Shown: piece after piece, positions 31,514 through 60,553 of the stretch | How the letters are laid out: every line of letters begins with the position of its first letter | Numbering within the stretch: position 1 is the first letter of the stretch | Made by a program: the position numbers and the translations under genes | DNA from: Symbiodinium natans | Lineage: Eukaryota > Sar > Dinophyceae > Suessiales > Symbiodiniaceae | NCBI GenBank assembly: GCA_905221605.1 | Contig: CAJNDS010002422.1 | Location: 245,376 to 309,375 of the forward strand | Direction of reading: 5' to 3' | Length of the DNA stretch: 64,000 bases | The notes under the pieces: model-generated | Told to the model about the DNA's origin: nothing | The model's input: the letters and a program-made list of their open reading frames with translations, nothing else | The model's database searches: none

Positions 31514-32159
31514 CTCCCATTGGGCAGCGCTGCCCACGGGGGGAATCTTTGGGGAGGCAGCAAGGCTCGAGGGGCACGAGTCCTTGTAGTACGTAGCCAG
31601 TTCTCACCCATGCAGTTCGTCTGGAGCCTTGTCTGGTCTCGTCGCGAAAGGAGGTGCGCAGCTTGACGGAGTTAACCTTTTCAAGCCCTGCAGCACGGCC
31701 CATAGGCAACATAGTCAGGCTTAGGTGGCTTCAGATTCGTGGAAACATGCTTTCAGGGGATTTCGGACCTTAAACGACAGCTTGTCGAAGGCAAGGGCAC
31801 TGGCTCAGGATAGTGAGCCTTTAGTTCTTCGAGCCGCTGCTGAGTTCCTCTCTCTGCATGGGAAAAGAGCCCCGCGCAGCTTGAGAGGGATGTCCAGCAG
31901 GCCATGCTGGCTGCGCTCCTGAGCACTTGCCTGAGGTGCTGCAGTCGAGATATTCTTTGGAGCTCTCCGAGATATCCTGGGCAGATCTGGACCAGATGTT
32001 CTGGAACCTGAAGCTCTCAAGAACATCGCCGCGGCCTTCCCTGAGGCATTGCCTGCTGGGTTCGATTTCAAGGAGCCCTGATCCGAGTTTGCTGAGCTCA
32101 TCTCCTTCCTGGGTCGAGGCAGCTCCTTTTGCCTGCTGCCTTTGCGCTGCTACCTTGAG
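31514..32159. other. spacer between the two dioxygenase copies, coding-like remnants
   Basis: Between 31820 and 32110 protein-like phrases appear in changing frames (EFLSLHGK, LSEISWADLDQMF, EALKNIAAAFPEALPAGFDF). This looks like a decayed coding segment rather than an open gene. No telomere arrays. Confidence 0.35.
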
Positions 32160-33018
32160 GGAGCCGAAGCGGAGGTTCAGCTGCAGCCGTCCTGTGGCTG
32201 GGCTGGGTGTGAACCGGGATGTGCAGTGTCGTGTGAGACGCAACCAGCTGCAGCCCCTGCCGCGCCCCGGCTACGACCGTGACGGGCGCCTGGCGCAGGT
32301 GGAGGACGATCCCCGCTACTTCCCGGGCGCCGAGCTGGGAAAGGCACAAAAGGCCGCCATGGGAATCAAGGGCATGCACGGGCGCAACACGGCATCTTTT
32401 GACCCGCGGTCCACGCTGGTGCGACCGGCCATGCGAGTCGTCTATGGCAGGAAGGGGCATGAGTTCGGGGCACAGACCAAGCCCGACGACGTGGTGGTTG
32501 TGCCCGAGCTGCTCTGCGCCACGGGCGACGTTGGGATTCTGAACCGGCTACTTGCAGAGCTGCAGCAGCTGCAGCTTGCGAAAGATGCGAAAGATGCGAG
32601 AGGCCAGCCGGAGCCCAGCGACGTGGCAGCCGTCCAAAGCTTGGGTGCGCGGATGTGCCAGTACTTCCAAGTGGACCCTGACTCTGCCACCTTCCGCGTG
32701 CGCTGGCACCGCGGCGGCCAGATCGCAGAACTCGCATCCCGCAACTTCGGACAAGCCACAGGCCCGGGAAGCTGCATGCTGAACTTGTCCCTGGGCGCTA
32801 CCTGTGAGCTGGCCTTCAAGCGCAGGAAGACGGGGGAGATCCTGTACTTCCCGCAGGAGAACGGCACGCTGCTGCTCATGGGCCACGAGGTCGTCAGCAG
32901 CTGGCTTCCCGGAGAGTCCAAGCAGCCGGAGCGCGACCAGGTCTCCATCGCCGTCTCGGGACGCAGCCGCCAAGCCGTGGAAGAGACGGCACTGTCAGAC
33001 ACCGTCAATGCCACCAAG
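32160..33018 (+). pseudogene. decayed second copy of module A1 (B1)
   Basis: From 32247 on it is about as similar to 26455-27226 as a recent duplicate, keeping LQPLPRPGYDRD through DTV-NATK. A short remnant of the RS region (EPKRRFSCSRPV) lies upstream, but the KDS and DRQ repeats and the A1 start are gone. One codon is lost near the end. The CCCH exon that follows A1 has no counterpart in 33019-33248. The frame stays open from 31927 to 33117, so a shortened product is possible. The AAG|GC donor is retained at 33018. Confidence 0.6.
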
Positions 33019-33781
33019 GCCCGGCTGTGTTTCTGCTTCGAGAGGGGGTCGCCCCATGACAGCTCCTGGCGTGCAATCTTCAACCACTTGACCTCAACAA
33101 ATGAACTTGCCAAATAGGATGAGACAGGATTTCCCTGGAGCATTCGCTGCAAGATACTTAGTTTCTCGTAGGAAGGGCTGGGCAGTGGTGACCTCCACGC
33201 GCCGAAGCCTGTAAGACCTTGGAGCCTCAAACCCACAGCTCTGTGGAGGAACCGCCTGTGGAGCATGAAGCGGCGCCCTCATGGCCAAACCGACCCAGCA
33301 TGCGTGTGATTACAGCCTGCCGGTGAGCAGAGTTATATAGTGCCTTTTGGGAGTCTTTTTTTTTGGGGGTGAAGCCCTTCATCCCAAGCCCTAAACCCTA
33401 AACCTGAATCCGTGATGTATCATGAGTACAGCATTATCCATTTAGTAAATGATGGTAGTGGCTGTATTTGTGGCAGTTGTTGTACTTGCCGTGGGTAGTA
33501 GCGGCAGTCGTGGAGGCGGTGGAGTCGGAGCGGCCTCCCAGCCCCCCATGAAAGGAAGAGAAAGGAGAAGGAGAGGGTATCAGAATCTTCTTGTTGCATG
33601 TATCCTTTCTAGGGCAGCTCATAAAATCTTGGTGTGAATGTACATATTAGGGTTTTCTTTCAGGGGGATACCCAGAATATGGATCCGACCTCATATGACA
33701 ATTGGGCCCCTAGCGCTGCCCCTTCACCCTGGCTGCCTGATAGGGATCCCTGACCACGCAGGCCCCTTAGCCGAAACCATT

Positions 33782-33905
33782 CCTAAACCCTAGACCCTAG
33801 ACCCTAGACCCTAGACCCTAGACCCTAAACCCTAAACCCTAAACCCTAAACCCTAAACCCTAAACCCTAAACCCTAAACCCTAAACCCTAAACCCAAGCC
33901 CTAAA
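33782..33905 (-). repeat. CCCTAGA then CCCTAAA array before an acceptor
   Basis: Six CCCTAGA units change into CCCTAAA. The block lies 45 bp upstream of the exon at 33951. Confidence 0.95.
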
Positions 33906-34105
33906 CCTCGTAGATCCTATAAACCTGGCTTCCGAAAGAGAGATGCCCAGGTTCCTGCCTCCCATCGGTATGCAGCTCCTGTGAAGCACGATGACGTGAT
34001 CGTGGTCCCCGAGTTCTTCTGCAAAGAAGAGGATTGGGACACTTACTACACCCTGATCAAGGACCCCCATCATGGGGCTGTGAGCTTTCTGACTGCTACT
34101 GTAGC

Positions 34106-34222
34106 ACCCTAAACCCTAACCCCTAACCCCTAACCCCTAACCCCTAACCCCTAAACCCTAAACCCTAAACCCTAAACCCTAAACCCTAAACCCTAAGCCC
34201 TAAACCCTAAACCCTAAACCCA
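34106..34222 (-). repeat. CCCCTAA then CCCTAAA array before an acceptor
   Basis: Homogeneous CCCCTAA units precede CCCTAAA. The block lies 31 bp upstream of the exon at 34254. CTAAC in the variant matches a branch-point consensus. Confidence 0.95.
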
Positions 34223-34289
34223 CATGCCGCTTACCTCAACGAACTGCCTTCAGGAGATGCGCGACAGTCAAGCGAAGGGTGAGCGCAAG

Positions 34290-34721
34290 GCCTGAGTCCA
34301 TGATGCTGAGTTTCAAGAGGTCTCAAAGGGCATCTTGGGCAAAGCTTGTGTCAGCGTGTCCGGTTTAGAGCCACGTGCCAGCCGTAGCCAGAGGAGTATT
34401 GTAAACGCTTGCGCGCGCCGCCTCGGCAGTCGGGCCGGCCCCAGGACAGGAAGACTCAAAAGAGGGGAGTTGCAGGGAAGGGTCCCAGTACTCGCGGCAA
34501 GGTCCCAGGAGGTAGGGGATGTCCCAGGAAAGACACCCAAACAGCCAAATGCCTATGAAACTTCATGCGCGCATTCTGGAGCGCCCCCTTTGGAGCCGCC
34601 GACAGGCGGGACCCCCCACGGCATGGGTTTGCAGCACCTCCAAGCGATGGGGGGGGGTCCTACAGGGCGGGGGGGGAATGCTTTTGGGCAAAGGAGATCA
34701 GAAATTTTCTTGGCTCCTCAG
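34290..34721 (+). other. GC-AG intron sharing sequence with the copy 4 intron
   Basis: Blocks 34398-34452 and about 34580-34675 match 15504-15558 and about 15705-15780 in the same order and orientation. The first block has only a few mismatches over 55 bp (GTAAA-GCTTGC, GCGCCGCCTCGGCAG, CCGGCCCCAGGACAGGAA). AGGCC lies at both ends (34288-34292, 34720-34724). The equivalent A2 intron (28370-28622) lacks this sequence. Confidence 0.7.
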
Positions 34722-35002
34722 GCCGAGTGGGTCCCTTGGCACGAGGGTGCTCACCTGCTGAGCACCTCAGCTTGACCTTGTGACCTTAAGGTCCCCCTCA
34801 ATTAAGGAATATGCCTTGCATTATTCAGGGATCCTTAACATGATGTAAGGAATATATTCCTGCTATAGAGGGATCCTTAGCATGATTTGAGGTATAATTC
34901 CCTATTTAAGGGTTATTGGGCTCTTTTGGGTTTTTTTCGGACTTCAGCGGTTGCTCCTTGCGGCCGCTGCTCTTGCCTTGCTGCGATTGTAGGTAGGACC
35001 TC

Positions 35003-35064
35003 CCTAAACCCTAAACCCTAAACCCTTAAACCTTAAACCCTAAACCCTAAAACCCTAAACCCTG
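35003..35064 (-). repeat. CCCTAAA array before an acceptor
   Basis: In the 3' part of the intron 34762-35106, 43 bp before the exon. Confidence 0.9.
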
Positions 35065-35178
35065 AGTACTTTGCTGCGGGTGTGGCGTTTCGATGTGCGG
35101 TGTAAGGTCAGAACCCCACGGGGTCGGCGACCTATACCAAGGCCGGAACCTCCTGGAGCAGCAAAGATCCCTTGAAAT

Positions 35179-35255
35179 GTTTAGGGTTTAGGGTTTAGGG
35201 TTCAGGGTACTCTAATCCCCATTAAGGACTGTTAGTACAAGGGGGGGACATCCCA
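35179..35255 (+). repeat. TTTAGGG array joined to a right half of MITE family 1
   Basis: Four TTTAGGG units (35179-35207), then directly TAATCCCCATTAAGGACTG and the right end GGGGGACATCCCAA. The left MITE arm is replaced by the array. It lies 38 bp after the donor at 35141. Confidence 0.7.
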
Positions 35256-36084
35256 AAAGATCCCCATCAAGAGGGGCCTCGGGCCTGATGGGGTTACATC
35301 AACCCGTAGCCCCAAAGTTCGTACTCTCTAAGCCCATGCCCGAGTTTCCAAGCCTCTTTTGAACCCTGTAAGACTGCGGCCCCCCTGAAAGTATAACCCC
35401 CTCAGCTGCCGCCTGACAGGTGGTGGAGCGCATATGCCTTTCGGCCGGACTTGGTTTTTGGGTGTTTTTCCCTTGTAGCCCCCCTATACAACCGTTCAAG
35501 GGATTACTTGATTCCCTAGAATCAGTAAGTCAAGTTGGCTTTCAGAGAAGGTTGGCTTTCAGAGCACAGAGGTCAGGTCGACGTCATGATGTGGAGTGTA
35601 AAACTCATGGAGAGTTGTTCATCAACTGGAAGCCTTCTTGTAAGGAATTCGAGCGTACCTGGCGTATACGTATGTGTACATAGCAATTATATATGAAAGG
35701 GGGCCAAAGGTTTGTTCACAACCCCTATGTGCCTTCCCAAGGTTTGGGGGTCTGTGTTTGGGATGTCCATATGCAGCGCCGAACTTTCGGCAGGAAAAGG
35801 CAAGCGTTGGTGCTGTAACCTTAAACCCTACACCCTACACCCTAAACCCCCTAAACCCTAAGCCGAATCATATCCGATCTCTCCCAAGAAAAGCCCTAAA
35901 CACTCAGGCGAATACTTCCAGGCTGCGCGGGGACACAGCGCGGCAACGCGCTTTCAATTGGTACCGAGAGAGGGGGACGTCAGACTGGAAGCCCTTTCAC
36001 CCCCCAGACGCTTCTCTGGGTCGCAGCTGCCTGATGGGTGTTATTTGTCGGCAATATGAATGGGTTTCTATTGCCATGGTGACA

Positions 36085-36148
36085 GTAATATGGTGACGAC
36101 GACGCGACGGCGACGACCAACGAACGACGAACGACGAACGACGGACGC

Positions 36149-36193
<45 letters not shown>

Positions 36194-36230
36194 TGACGGC
36201 CGGGCGACGACGACGAACGACGGACGACGA

Positions 36231-36268
<38 letters not shown>

Positions 36269-36286
36269 ACGACGAGGACGACGACG

Positions 36287-36360
<74 letters not shown>

Positions 36361-36365
36361 TTACT
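36085..36365 (+). repeat. GAC/GGC trinucleotide tract passing into ACT repeats
   Basis: About 240 bp of GACGAC/GGCGAC, then CTACTACTA. It lies in the B2 intron 36010-37363. All six frames stay open through it, which is a composition effect. Confidence 0.9.
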
Positions 36366-37002
36366 ATCATTGTCATTGTCATTGCTGTTGCCGTCGTTCT
36401 TTTTTTCTTGTTTGTATTGTAGTTGTTCTCCCACTGGGGTCCATCGTCAACTTTGAGTCGATTGTTCGGCTGCGGCTTTCATCATAAAGCAAAACAAGTT
36501 TTAGGCATCGTGCAACGAGATAGATCGCTCTCGCGCCTCGTTCTTGTGCGCCTTTTGATGCCTTAATCGCTGCACGTGGCGAGAACCTGGGGATGTGCGC
36601 GGGGTTCGAAACGGCGCTTCCGTGCTCCTCGTCGCTTGGGAGCCCTTGAGTCGTGCTCCTGCGGCAGTGTTGCGCGCACGCTGCTACTCATAAGGCGTGG
36701 CAGTTGGCTCAACATGCAAAGCATGTTCCAGAAGATTGGTTGTGCCAGTTTGAGTATGGATGATAGTAGTTTGTATACAGCAGCAAATGCTGGAGATGGA
36801 CTTGATCGAGGTGGAGGAGGTTCTGGTGGTAGAATAAATAAAAAAATATATATGTATATAATCATGAATCAAATAGTAACAGAATCAAGAAAAAATGGGT
36901 CAGCAGAGTAATGTTTACAAGGTGGTCCTGCCTTCGCCCCGTGCATCTCGTGGTCGAAAACGTGCTCCCGTCTCAGTGCCATGCGTGTGTTCCTCGTGAA
37001 GT

Positions 37003-37035
37003 AGGGTTTAGGGTTTAGGGTTTAGGGTTTAGGGT
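37003..37035 (+). repeat. short TTTAGGG array
   Basis: Four units in the middle of the intron 36010-37363. Confidence 0.9.
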
Positions 37036-37426
37036 AGTACAGAACTGTCGTGGCTTTTGGACCTGGGATTGTGCTCCTCCAAGTGCTTGCGAGGCACCTA
37101 CGTCGTGGTCTTACACTGTTTGCGTCAACAACCGGCGCAGCTTTTTCCTTTCGTATCTGCTGGTCGGCCTCAGAGAAGAGATCTCCTGTTTCCTTTCTTT
37201 TCGAGTCCTCTGTGTCTTTGTTCCGAGCTTTTCTGCTTGAAGCAGCTTGCAGCAGCTTGCAGGGAAGGACTTTATGACGCTACACCTGAACATTGAACCC
37301 GAAGCCTCTGGACCCCTGCAAGCCCTGAAGTCCTTCAACCCCCCTAAGCCGCCCAGTCCTGAGGCTGCCTTCAATGTCGCCCGCGCCGCGAACCAGAACT
37401 GCTCCCCGGATCTCTTGGGTTTAGGG

Positions 37427-37457
37427 TTTAGGGTTTAGGGTTTAGGGTTTAGGGTTG
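37427..37457 (+). repeat. short TTTAGGG array after a donor
   Basis: Starts 27 bp after the exon end at 37400. Confidence 0.9.
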
Positions 37458-37896
37458 CAGAGCTTAGGGCTTCAGGGTTTTGGGGTCTGAGAGTGTTGCA
37501 GTCTAAGAAATGTTCAGCATACCCCTTGGTACAGTCCTTCCTCATATTCTCCTTTCAAAGGTCGCAAAGGGTTTGGGTTTGGGTTTGTTGAGTTCTTCTT
37601 AGATTCCGGTTTCGCTGGGTGTTTATCTTTCTGTCCTCGGCTTGCCGAGGGATGTGGGGAATTCGGTTCCTAAGTATTTCGGTTTAGGGATTAGGGTTTA
37701 CGGTTTAGGGTTTAGGGATTAGCAAGGCAGTTCCCAGCTTCCACAGGAGGACCGATCAGAGTTTCTCTCGTTCGGAGCTGTTTCGGTGCTTCTTGCGTTC
37801 AACCCCCCACGCCCCAAAAGCCCGAAATTAGCGGGAAAGTCCATGTCGGGGCCCAAATCCCCTGCAAATCCCTGACCCCCGAGACCACACGCAAAC

Positions 37897-37932
37897 CCTC
37901 AACCCTACACCCTACACCCTACACCCTACACC

Positions 37933-38006
<74 letters not shown>

Positions 38007-38016
38007 ACCCGCAACC

Positions 38017-38097
<81 letters not shown>

Positions 38098-38134
38098 ACC
38101 CTAAACCCTAAACCCTAAACCCTAACCCTAAACC
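37897..38134 (-). repeat. CCCTCAA variant array ending in CCCTAAA
   Basis: CCCTACA units, then roughly 24 CCCTCAA units, then CCCTAAA, 22 bp before the exon at 38156. The largest variant array in the window, suggesting local homogenisation. Confidence 0.95.
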
Positions 38135-38255
38135 TGAAGCCCCTAAAGCTCCAAGGCACCATCGGAATCTCCTTTGGCGCGCCCAGGGAGTTGGCATTTC
38201 GGCATGCGACGACCGGGGAGCTGACGCACATCGGGCACTTAAACCTGAAGTTCGT

Positions 38256-38319
38256 TTAGGGTTTAGGATGGTTTAGGGTTTAGGGCTTAGGGTTTAGGGT
38301 TCAGGGTTTAGGGTTTCGG
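38256..38319 (+). repeat. TTTAGGG array after a donor
   Basis: Begins 34 bp after the GA donor at 38223. Confidence 0.9.
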
Positions 38320-39212
38320 GCAGTTCGGAGCGTAGACCTTCTGAGTCTGGGGCCTGTATGGCAGGGCTCTGATTCCGTGTTTGCACTTTGTGCGCATGTC
38401 GAGAGGGACTCGTGTGGGGTTTTTGGGGTCAGTGTAGGGCCCCCCAAATTCGTTGTGCGACTTTGAGGGGGAGAATGAATTCATTTGCTGGCCTGCTTTT
38501 GCCGGGGGGGGGGGGGGGGCGTGCAAGGGTTCCCTGCACATATCTGAGCTTGGCTTGTTTCAGTTTGTCTCGGACGCCTCAGGATCTACTTTCCCCAGAA
38601 GAACGGCATGCTGTTTTACTTCGGGCGTGACGTGACACCCGGGCAGCATGATCCTGGTGTCAGGAGGTCCATCAGAAAACGTCGAAAAAGGGATTGGGTA
38701 CTTATTTCCACCCCTTCCTTTGGTCTGAGCGCCCCTCCTCCCCCTCTCCCTCCCACCTCCCACCTGAAGAGTCGACAAGAGCGCAGCTAGTGGAGAGTGA
38801 TCTGAGGAACATCATCTGGCAGCACGGCGTCAACGCCCTGCCGGATCAGGAGCAGGATGGGAAGGGGCGGATCTCCATCATCTGCTGGTGCCTGTGCCAA
38901 CTTGGCGTGGAAGAGAAGGGCTCGCCAGGCATGCTTACGGACGAGTCCCGGGGCAGCTTCAGCATGCATGGCAAGGGCAAGGGAAAGGGCAAAGGCAAGG
39001 GAAAGGGGCAGGGAAAGGGCACGGGAAAGGTGGTCGGCCGCAACTACTCGGGGTCTGGCTCCTAGCAATACAAGCAGGTTTCTGCTCAGGAGCTGGCTCC
39101 TGTCGCGCAGCGCTGCCCGAAAACAGGGGTTTGGGGGTGTCTGCTAGAAGCCGCGGCATCTCGCTTTCGAGCACCTTGAAAAGCTTCGAGATGGAGGAAG
39201 TCAGATGCGATT

Positions 39213-39494
39213 GTGGGAGGATCGAGGAGTTCTGCAACAAGTAAGAAAGGAGGTGCACGACAACACTTGGTCATGTTGCAACGGCCAGCTGCTTTGCCAG
39301 TCCGAATTATTCAGGACATGTGTGTGCAACTCAAAGTGGTTCCCAGGTCCAGCGGCCAGGACAAGGAAAATGTGGGGGGGGGGGGGAGGGGGATCATTCG
39401 CAAGACAATGATGAGCATCGGAGACCAAGTCTGCGTTGGCAAAAAACAAGAGCGCACGGCATTCGCATGCAACTTTGCAAGCGACCAGATCAAG
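39213..39494 (+). CDS. possible exon(s) of an unidentified gene
   Basis: An open frame ends at a GT donor at 39495. It contains MLQRPAALPVRIIQDMCVQL, a short Gly-rich joint at a poly-G run, then TMMSIGDQVCVGKKQERTAF and ACNFASDQIK. The last 90 bp (39405-39494) form an exact 30-codon phase-0 unit after CGCAAG. A CCCTAAA array follows at 39520 and a possible next exon (SAFPAKLDAGRFI) at about 39656. I do not recognise the protein. Confidence 0.35.
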
Positions 39495-39519
39495 GTCAGA
39501 TGCGGATCCCTGAACCCAA

Positions 39520-39650
39520 AACCCAAAACCCAAAACCCTAAACCCTAAACCCTAGACCCTAAACCCTAAACCCTAAACCCTAAACCCTAAACCCTAAACC
39601 CTAAACCCTAAACCCTAAACCCTAAACCCTAAACCCTAAACCCTAAACCT
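39520..39650 (-). repeat. CCCTAAA array
   Basis: About 18 units, near perfect, with CCCAAAA at the left edge. Confidence 0.95.
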
Positions 39651-39699
39651 CAGTGCCTTTCCTGCTAAGTTGGATGCCGGCCGCTTCATCTGAGCTGCT

Positions 39700-40885
39700 T
39701 CTGAGACAATCTGCAAGACACAGGCTACGAGAAAAAGGTGCAGCCTGGACGGTTTAGGGTTTAGGGAAGTGCATAGAGCAAATTCCTAGCATCGGTTCAG
39801 CAGGATATCCGGACAGTCTTTCAGCGCAATCACAGATGCTTCTGCTATACTTGCTTCGACATCGACTTCGGAAGTCGGCAGAACGGGTCTTCTTGAGCTG
39901 CAAGTTTGTTGGAGCTGCTGTTCTGCCATTGCTTCGCCGTGCTGTGAAAAGAAGGACCCTGTGACATTCCGCACGGCTTTGCTGCCGCTCATGGTCATGG
40001 CTTCTGTCCCAGGAGCTCTATGCCCCACAGTCTGAAGCGCGTAGCCCGCTAAGATGTCCCCCTAAGCTCCCGACCCCAAACCACATGGCCAGTTCAACGC
40101 ACAGTCCGCCCTTGAGACACCCCGAAGATGAGGGGGTCCTGAAATACAGATCCCGCAAAGGAAGCCCTAAGACGAGGAATCCTTCTCCTACGAGCCCCCG
40201 TCCGCGCCGCGTTGCCAAGGGCCCAAGGGTCCCAAGGTTGGCACCCCTGCCTCCTCCCCGCTCAATGCTAGCATGGCCCTGACGGCTCGGAGCTTGAAGT
40301 GGTCGAGAGCCGATAAAAATAGACGCAGGTGTAAATAAGCAAACACATGACTGAAGAAAACATACACATACATTCCTGGATTTATCCATACTTGTATATA
40401 AGTACATATATATATATAGATATAGATACATGCAAATATGGGAATGTATAAATATAGCTATCCGTTATTACCTCTTATCGGCCATCAGTAGCCACTATTT
40501 TACCATCATGTTTTCTTGCAATTGTTATCACAGATTTCATCATCACCATCATCATGATCATCATCTTCTTCTTACTCTTGTCGTTATGATTGAAAGTAGC
40601 CATCATGATCACTATATACGTTTACTCTAGATCTATATCTACATTTACATCTACATATCTATATATAAGGGGATTTGAGGGATTCGGCTTTTTACCGTAG
40701 GGTTTGGGGGTTGGAGTTTCACGGCTTTAGAGCTCCAGGGTTTTAGTTTTTGGGTTGAGTTAGGGTTTCGGGGTTTAAGGGTTTCGCGTTTTTTGAGTTG
40801 CTGTTGCGAGTTCAGGGTTAGGGCTTTTGTGACCTTTAGGCTCGAGGGTTTCTCGATCGACGCAGATTTTCGCTTCAAGCTAAGC
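39700..40885. other. unassigned stretch with AT-rich part
   Basis: Frames open on the minus strand (39786-40028) and plus strand (40085-40282) lack motifs. 40395-40670 is AT-rich with TATA/CATA microsatellites and TCATCATCA repeats. 40670-40870 has scattered GGGTTT words. No gene called. Confidence 0.4.
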
Positions 40886-40983
40886 CTTAAACCCTAAACC
40901 CTAAACCCTAAACCCTAAACCCTAAACCCTAAACCCTAAACCCTAAACCCTAAACCCTAAACCCTAAACCCTAAACCCTATAC
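40886..40983 (-). repeat. CCCTAAA array
   Basis: About 14 perfect units. Confidence 0.95.
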
Positions 40984-41425
40984 TCCAAACCCCGAACCGA
41001 GGGTTCAGGCCACACAGTTTGACCTAAACCTTGCCAAGCAGTCTCTGGAGGTCTTGTGGAAATGGCCTTCGGTCAGGCGAGCGGCGATATGTTGGGGCAT
41101 GGCAGTTCTAGCTAGGTCCGGGTGAGGTTTGGTGTAGTTGGACCAAAAACATTTGGGGTTGAGAGAGGAGTGGAAGGCCTTTTGGGGTGTAGTGCTGGGT
41201 TCAGGTGGGTTTGGGCTTTGCCCAAAAGCCCAAAAACCCTAAGCCTCTTCAACCCCAAAAACCACGCAAAGCCCTGAGCCTCTGCACTCTTAGGGTCCTC
41301 CTCGCGGCCTGCACTGCGCAACTCGGCTGCTCTTTGGCGGCCGAGGCCTCAGGAAAAGTGTGGGGCTTGAGGCTTGAGGGTTAGGGTTGTGGGGGTTAGG
41401 GTTTGGGGCTTGTTTGGGGGGTTTG

Positions 41426-41626
<201 letters not shown>

Positions 41627-41649
41627 GTTTTTTTTGGGAGGGGGGGGGG

Positions 41650-42806
41650 GCTTAGGGCCGGGGGCTTAGGGTTTAATTGCAGCCTCGCAAATGCGGACAT
41701 ACAGAGACAGCCCAACAACAGTAAGAGACGCCTGCCTGGAGCTTCAACAAACACACTGAGGTCGAGGGCCAACGACATGTCCACCTCGATAGCCAAGGAC
41801 ACCTCAGAGTGGCTCCTTGGGCAGCATGCTGATTCTGCCCTCGAGGTTTAGGTTTAGGGTTTATATAGGGTATAGGGTTTAGGCACCTACACACAAAAGG
41901 TTGCCCTAAACGCTAGAATTTCTTGTCAGGCCCCGGACACAAGCTGGGAAGAGGGCATCAGCAGGGGGTTTCCTGCCCCAGGCTCCATCGCCAGCGCCGG
42001 CCATGGCCGCCTCGCCCGCGCCGGCCATGGCGGGCGGTCCTGTGCCTGCAAAGATAGCCAGGCCCGGCAAGAGGGTTTCCGTTTGCATTCGAAGAGCCTG
42101 TTCCAGAGAATAGAACTGGGATGGGTTCACTTTCGTTGACGCCCTTTAAATTCTCAGGGCCTACAAGGCTAGGGTTTAGGGGCTTTCGGGCTTAGGGTGA
42201 TGCAGCACCCCCTGCATCAACGTTCAGGTCCCCAACACAGGCAGTCCTCCAATCGAATGCGTTCCTCAGGAAGCAGCAGCCGCTGTTTCCGGTCAGTTAC
42301 AACTTAGATCTGTCGCGACCTCAGCTGGATTCGTTGTTTCTGGCTCTCTGGGCCACCCTGTGGAATTGAGTGGTGCAGGATTTGCTTTTGTTGGTCGCGA
42401 CTTCAGAACAGCCTCGCGAGGGCAAGGGTGAGGGCCACCCGGCTCGAGACCTTCAAATCTTAAGCCCGAAACTCCCGAAAACTCGCAAGCCCTAATAGGC
42501 CCCACCCCCCTCTCCCCCGACAATGTCTAGGTCCGACCTCAAGGAAGATGAGGCCAGACTGCAGTACTTTGACTGTGGCTTGAGCTAGTGGTTGAGTCTT
42601 CTTACTACCAGCGAAGCTTCCATCCAGCAGTTTGACAGTCACAAAGTGTTGCTTCTGTTCTGCCTCTGAAGCTCAGCCTCCAAGGTTAACTAGCAGCGTT
42701 CCGAGATTTTTTGGCCAATTTTCTCACAGCAAGTTGGCCGCCGAAACCCTTTCCACTTGGATCGGTCAGTCCTTGCAGTAAACTTCCGAAGTCCTGATGC
42801 CAGCAG
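41650..42806. other. unassigned stretch upstream of the PLBD exons
   Basis: Contains protein-like phrases (APAMAASPAPAMAGGPVPAK at about 42000) and degenerate repeats. The missing first exon of the PLBD gene, with its signal peptide, should lie here or further upstream, but I could not fix it. Confidence 0.35.
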
Positions 42807-60159
<17,353 letters not shown>

Positions 60160-60177
60160 GCAAGCTCGGGTCCTTGG

Positions 60178-60362
60178 GATGTTCCCCCTTATACTAACAG
60201 TAAACCCTGAACCCTAAACCCTAAACTCTAAACCCGAAGCCCTAAACCCTAAACCCTAAACCCTAAACCCTAAACCCTAAACCCTAAACCCTAAACCCTA
60301 AACCTTATAAAAGGGGATATTACAATCCTTAGTTAGGCCTGCTAGTAAAAGGGGAACATCCC
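60178..60362. mobile_element. MITE family 1 copy split by a CCCTAAA array
   Basis: The left arm GGGATGTTCCCCCTTATACT ends at about 60203. A CCCTAAA array fills 60203-60306. The right arm then resumes with AAAAGGGGATATTACAATCC and ends GGGGAACATCCCAA. The outer ends are the same as in the intact copies. Confidence 0.75.
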
Positions 60363-60553
60363 AATCTGGTCCTATTGAAGGTCTGTGAGGCGCTGCCCAT
60401 GCTTGGTAGGGCCTTGAAGGCCTTGCACGCTGACAATGTTTGCTTTTGCATGGTTTAGTTTTCATTGCCAGAAAAACCTACAGCAACCCACCCCAGCGTT
60501 CGAGTTTTGACATTGTGTGGTGTTTTACAACCTCAGTTACGGCCTGCCAAGCC

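Larger units (their letters stand above)
33249..39065 (+). pseudogene. decayed second copy of the AlkB-like dioxygenase (B2)
   Basis: Exons mirror module A2: 33249-33314, 33951-34061, 34254-34289, 34722-34761, 35107-35141, 35420-35435, about 35908-36009, 37364-37400, 38156-38222, 38583-38633, 38798-39065. Nine have exactly the A2 lengths up to the last exon, and most residues are conserved. Two lesions mark decay. The exon at 35908 is about 10 nt longer and frame-shifted, turning FHHD into FHPPD. The terminal exon loses the CCCH finger by deletions and ends early (GRNYSGSGS). Seven or eight donors are GC; three are GA at the same sites as in A2. Confidence 0.65.

Noticed and set aside
36060-36434. 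Open frames in all readings over the GAC tract
   Set aside because: Trinucleotide repeat without stops; no protein features beyond the repeat.
39786-40028. 80-residue minus-strand frame (EAMAEQQLQQTCSS...)
   Set aside because: Plausible composition but no splice partner, start context or motif; all supported genes are on the plus strand.
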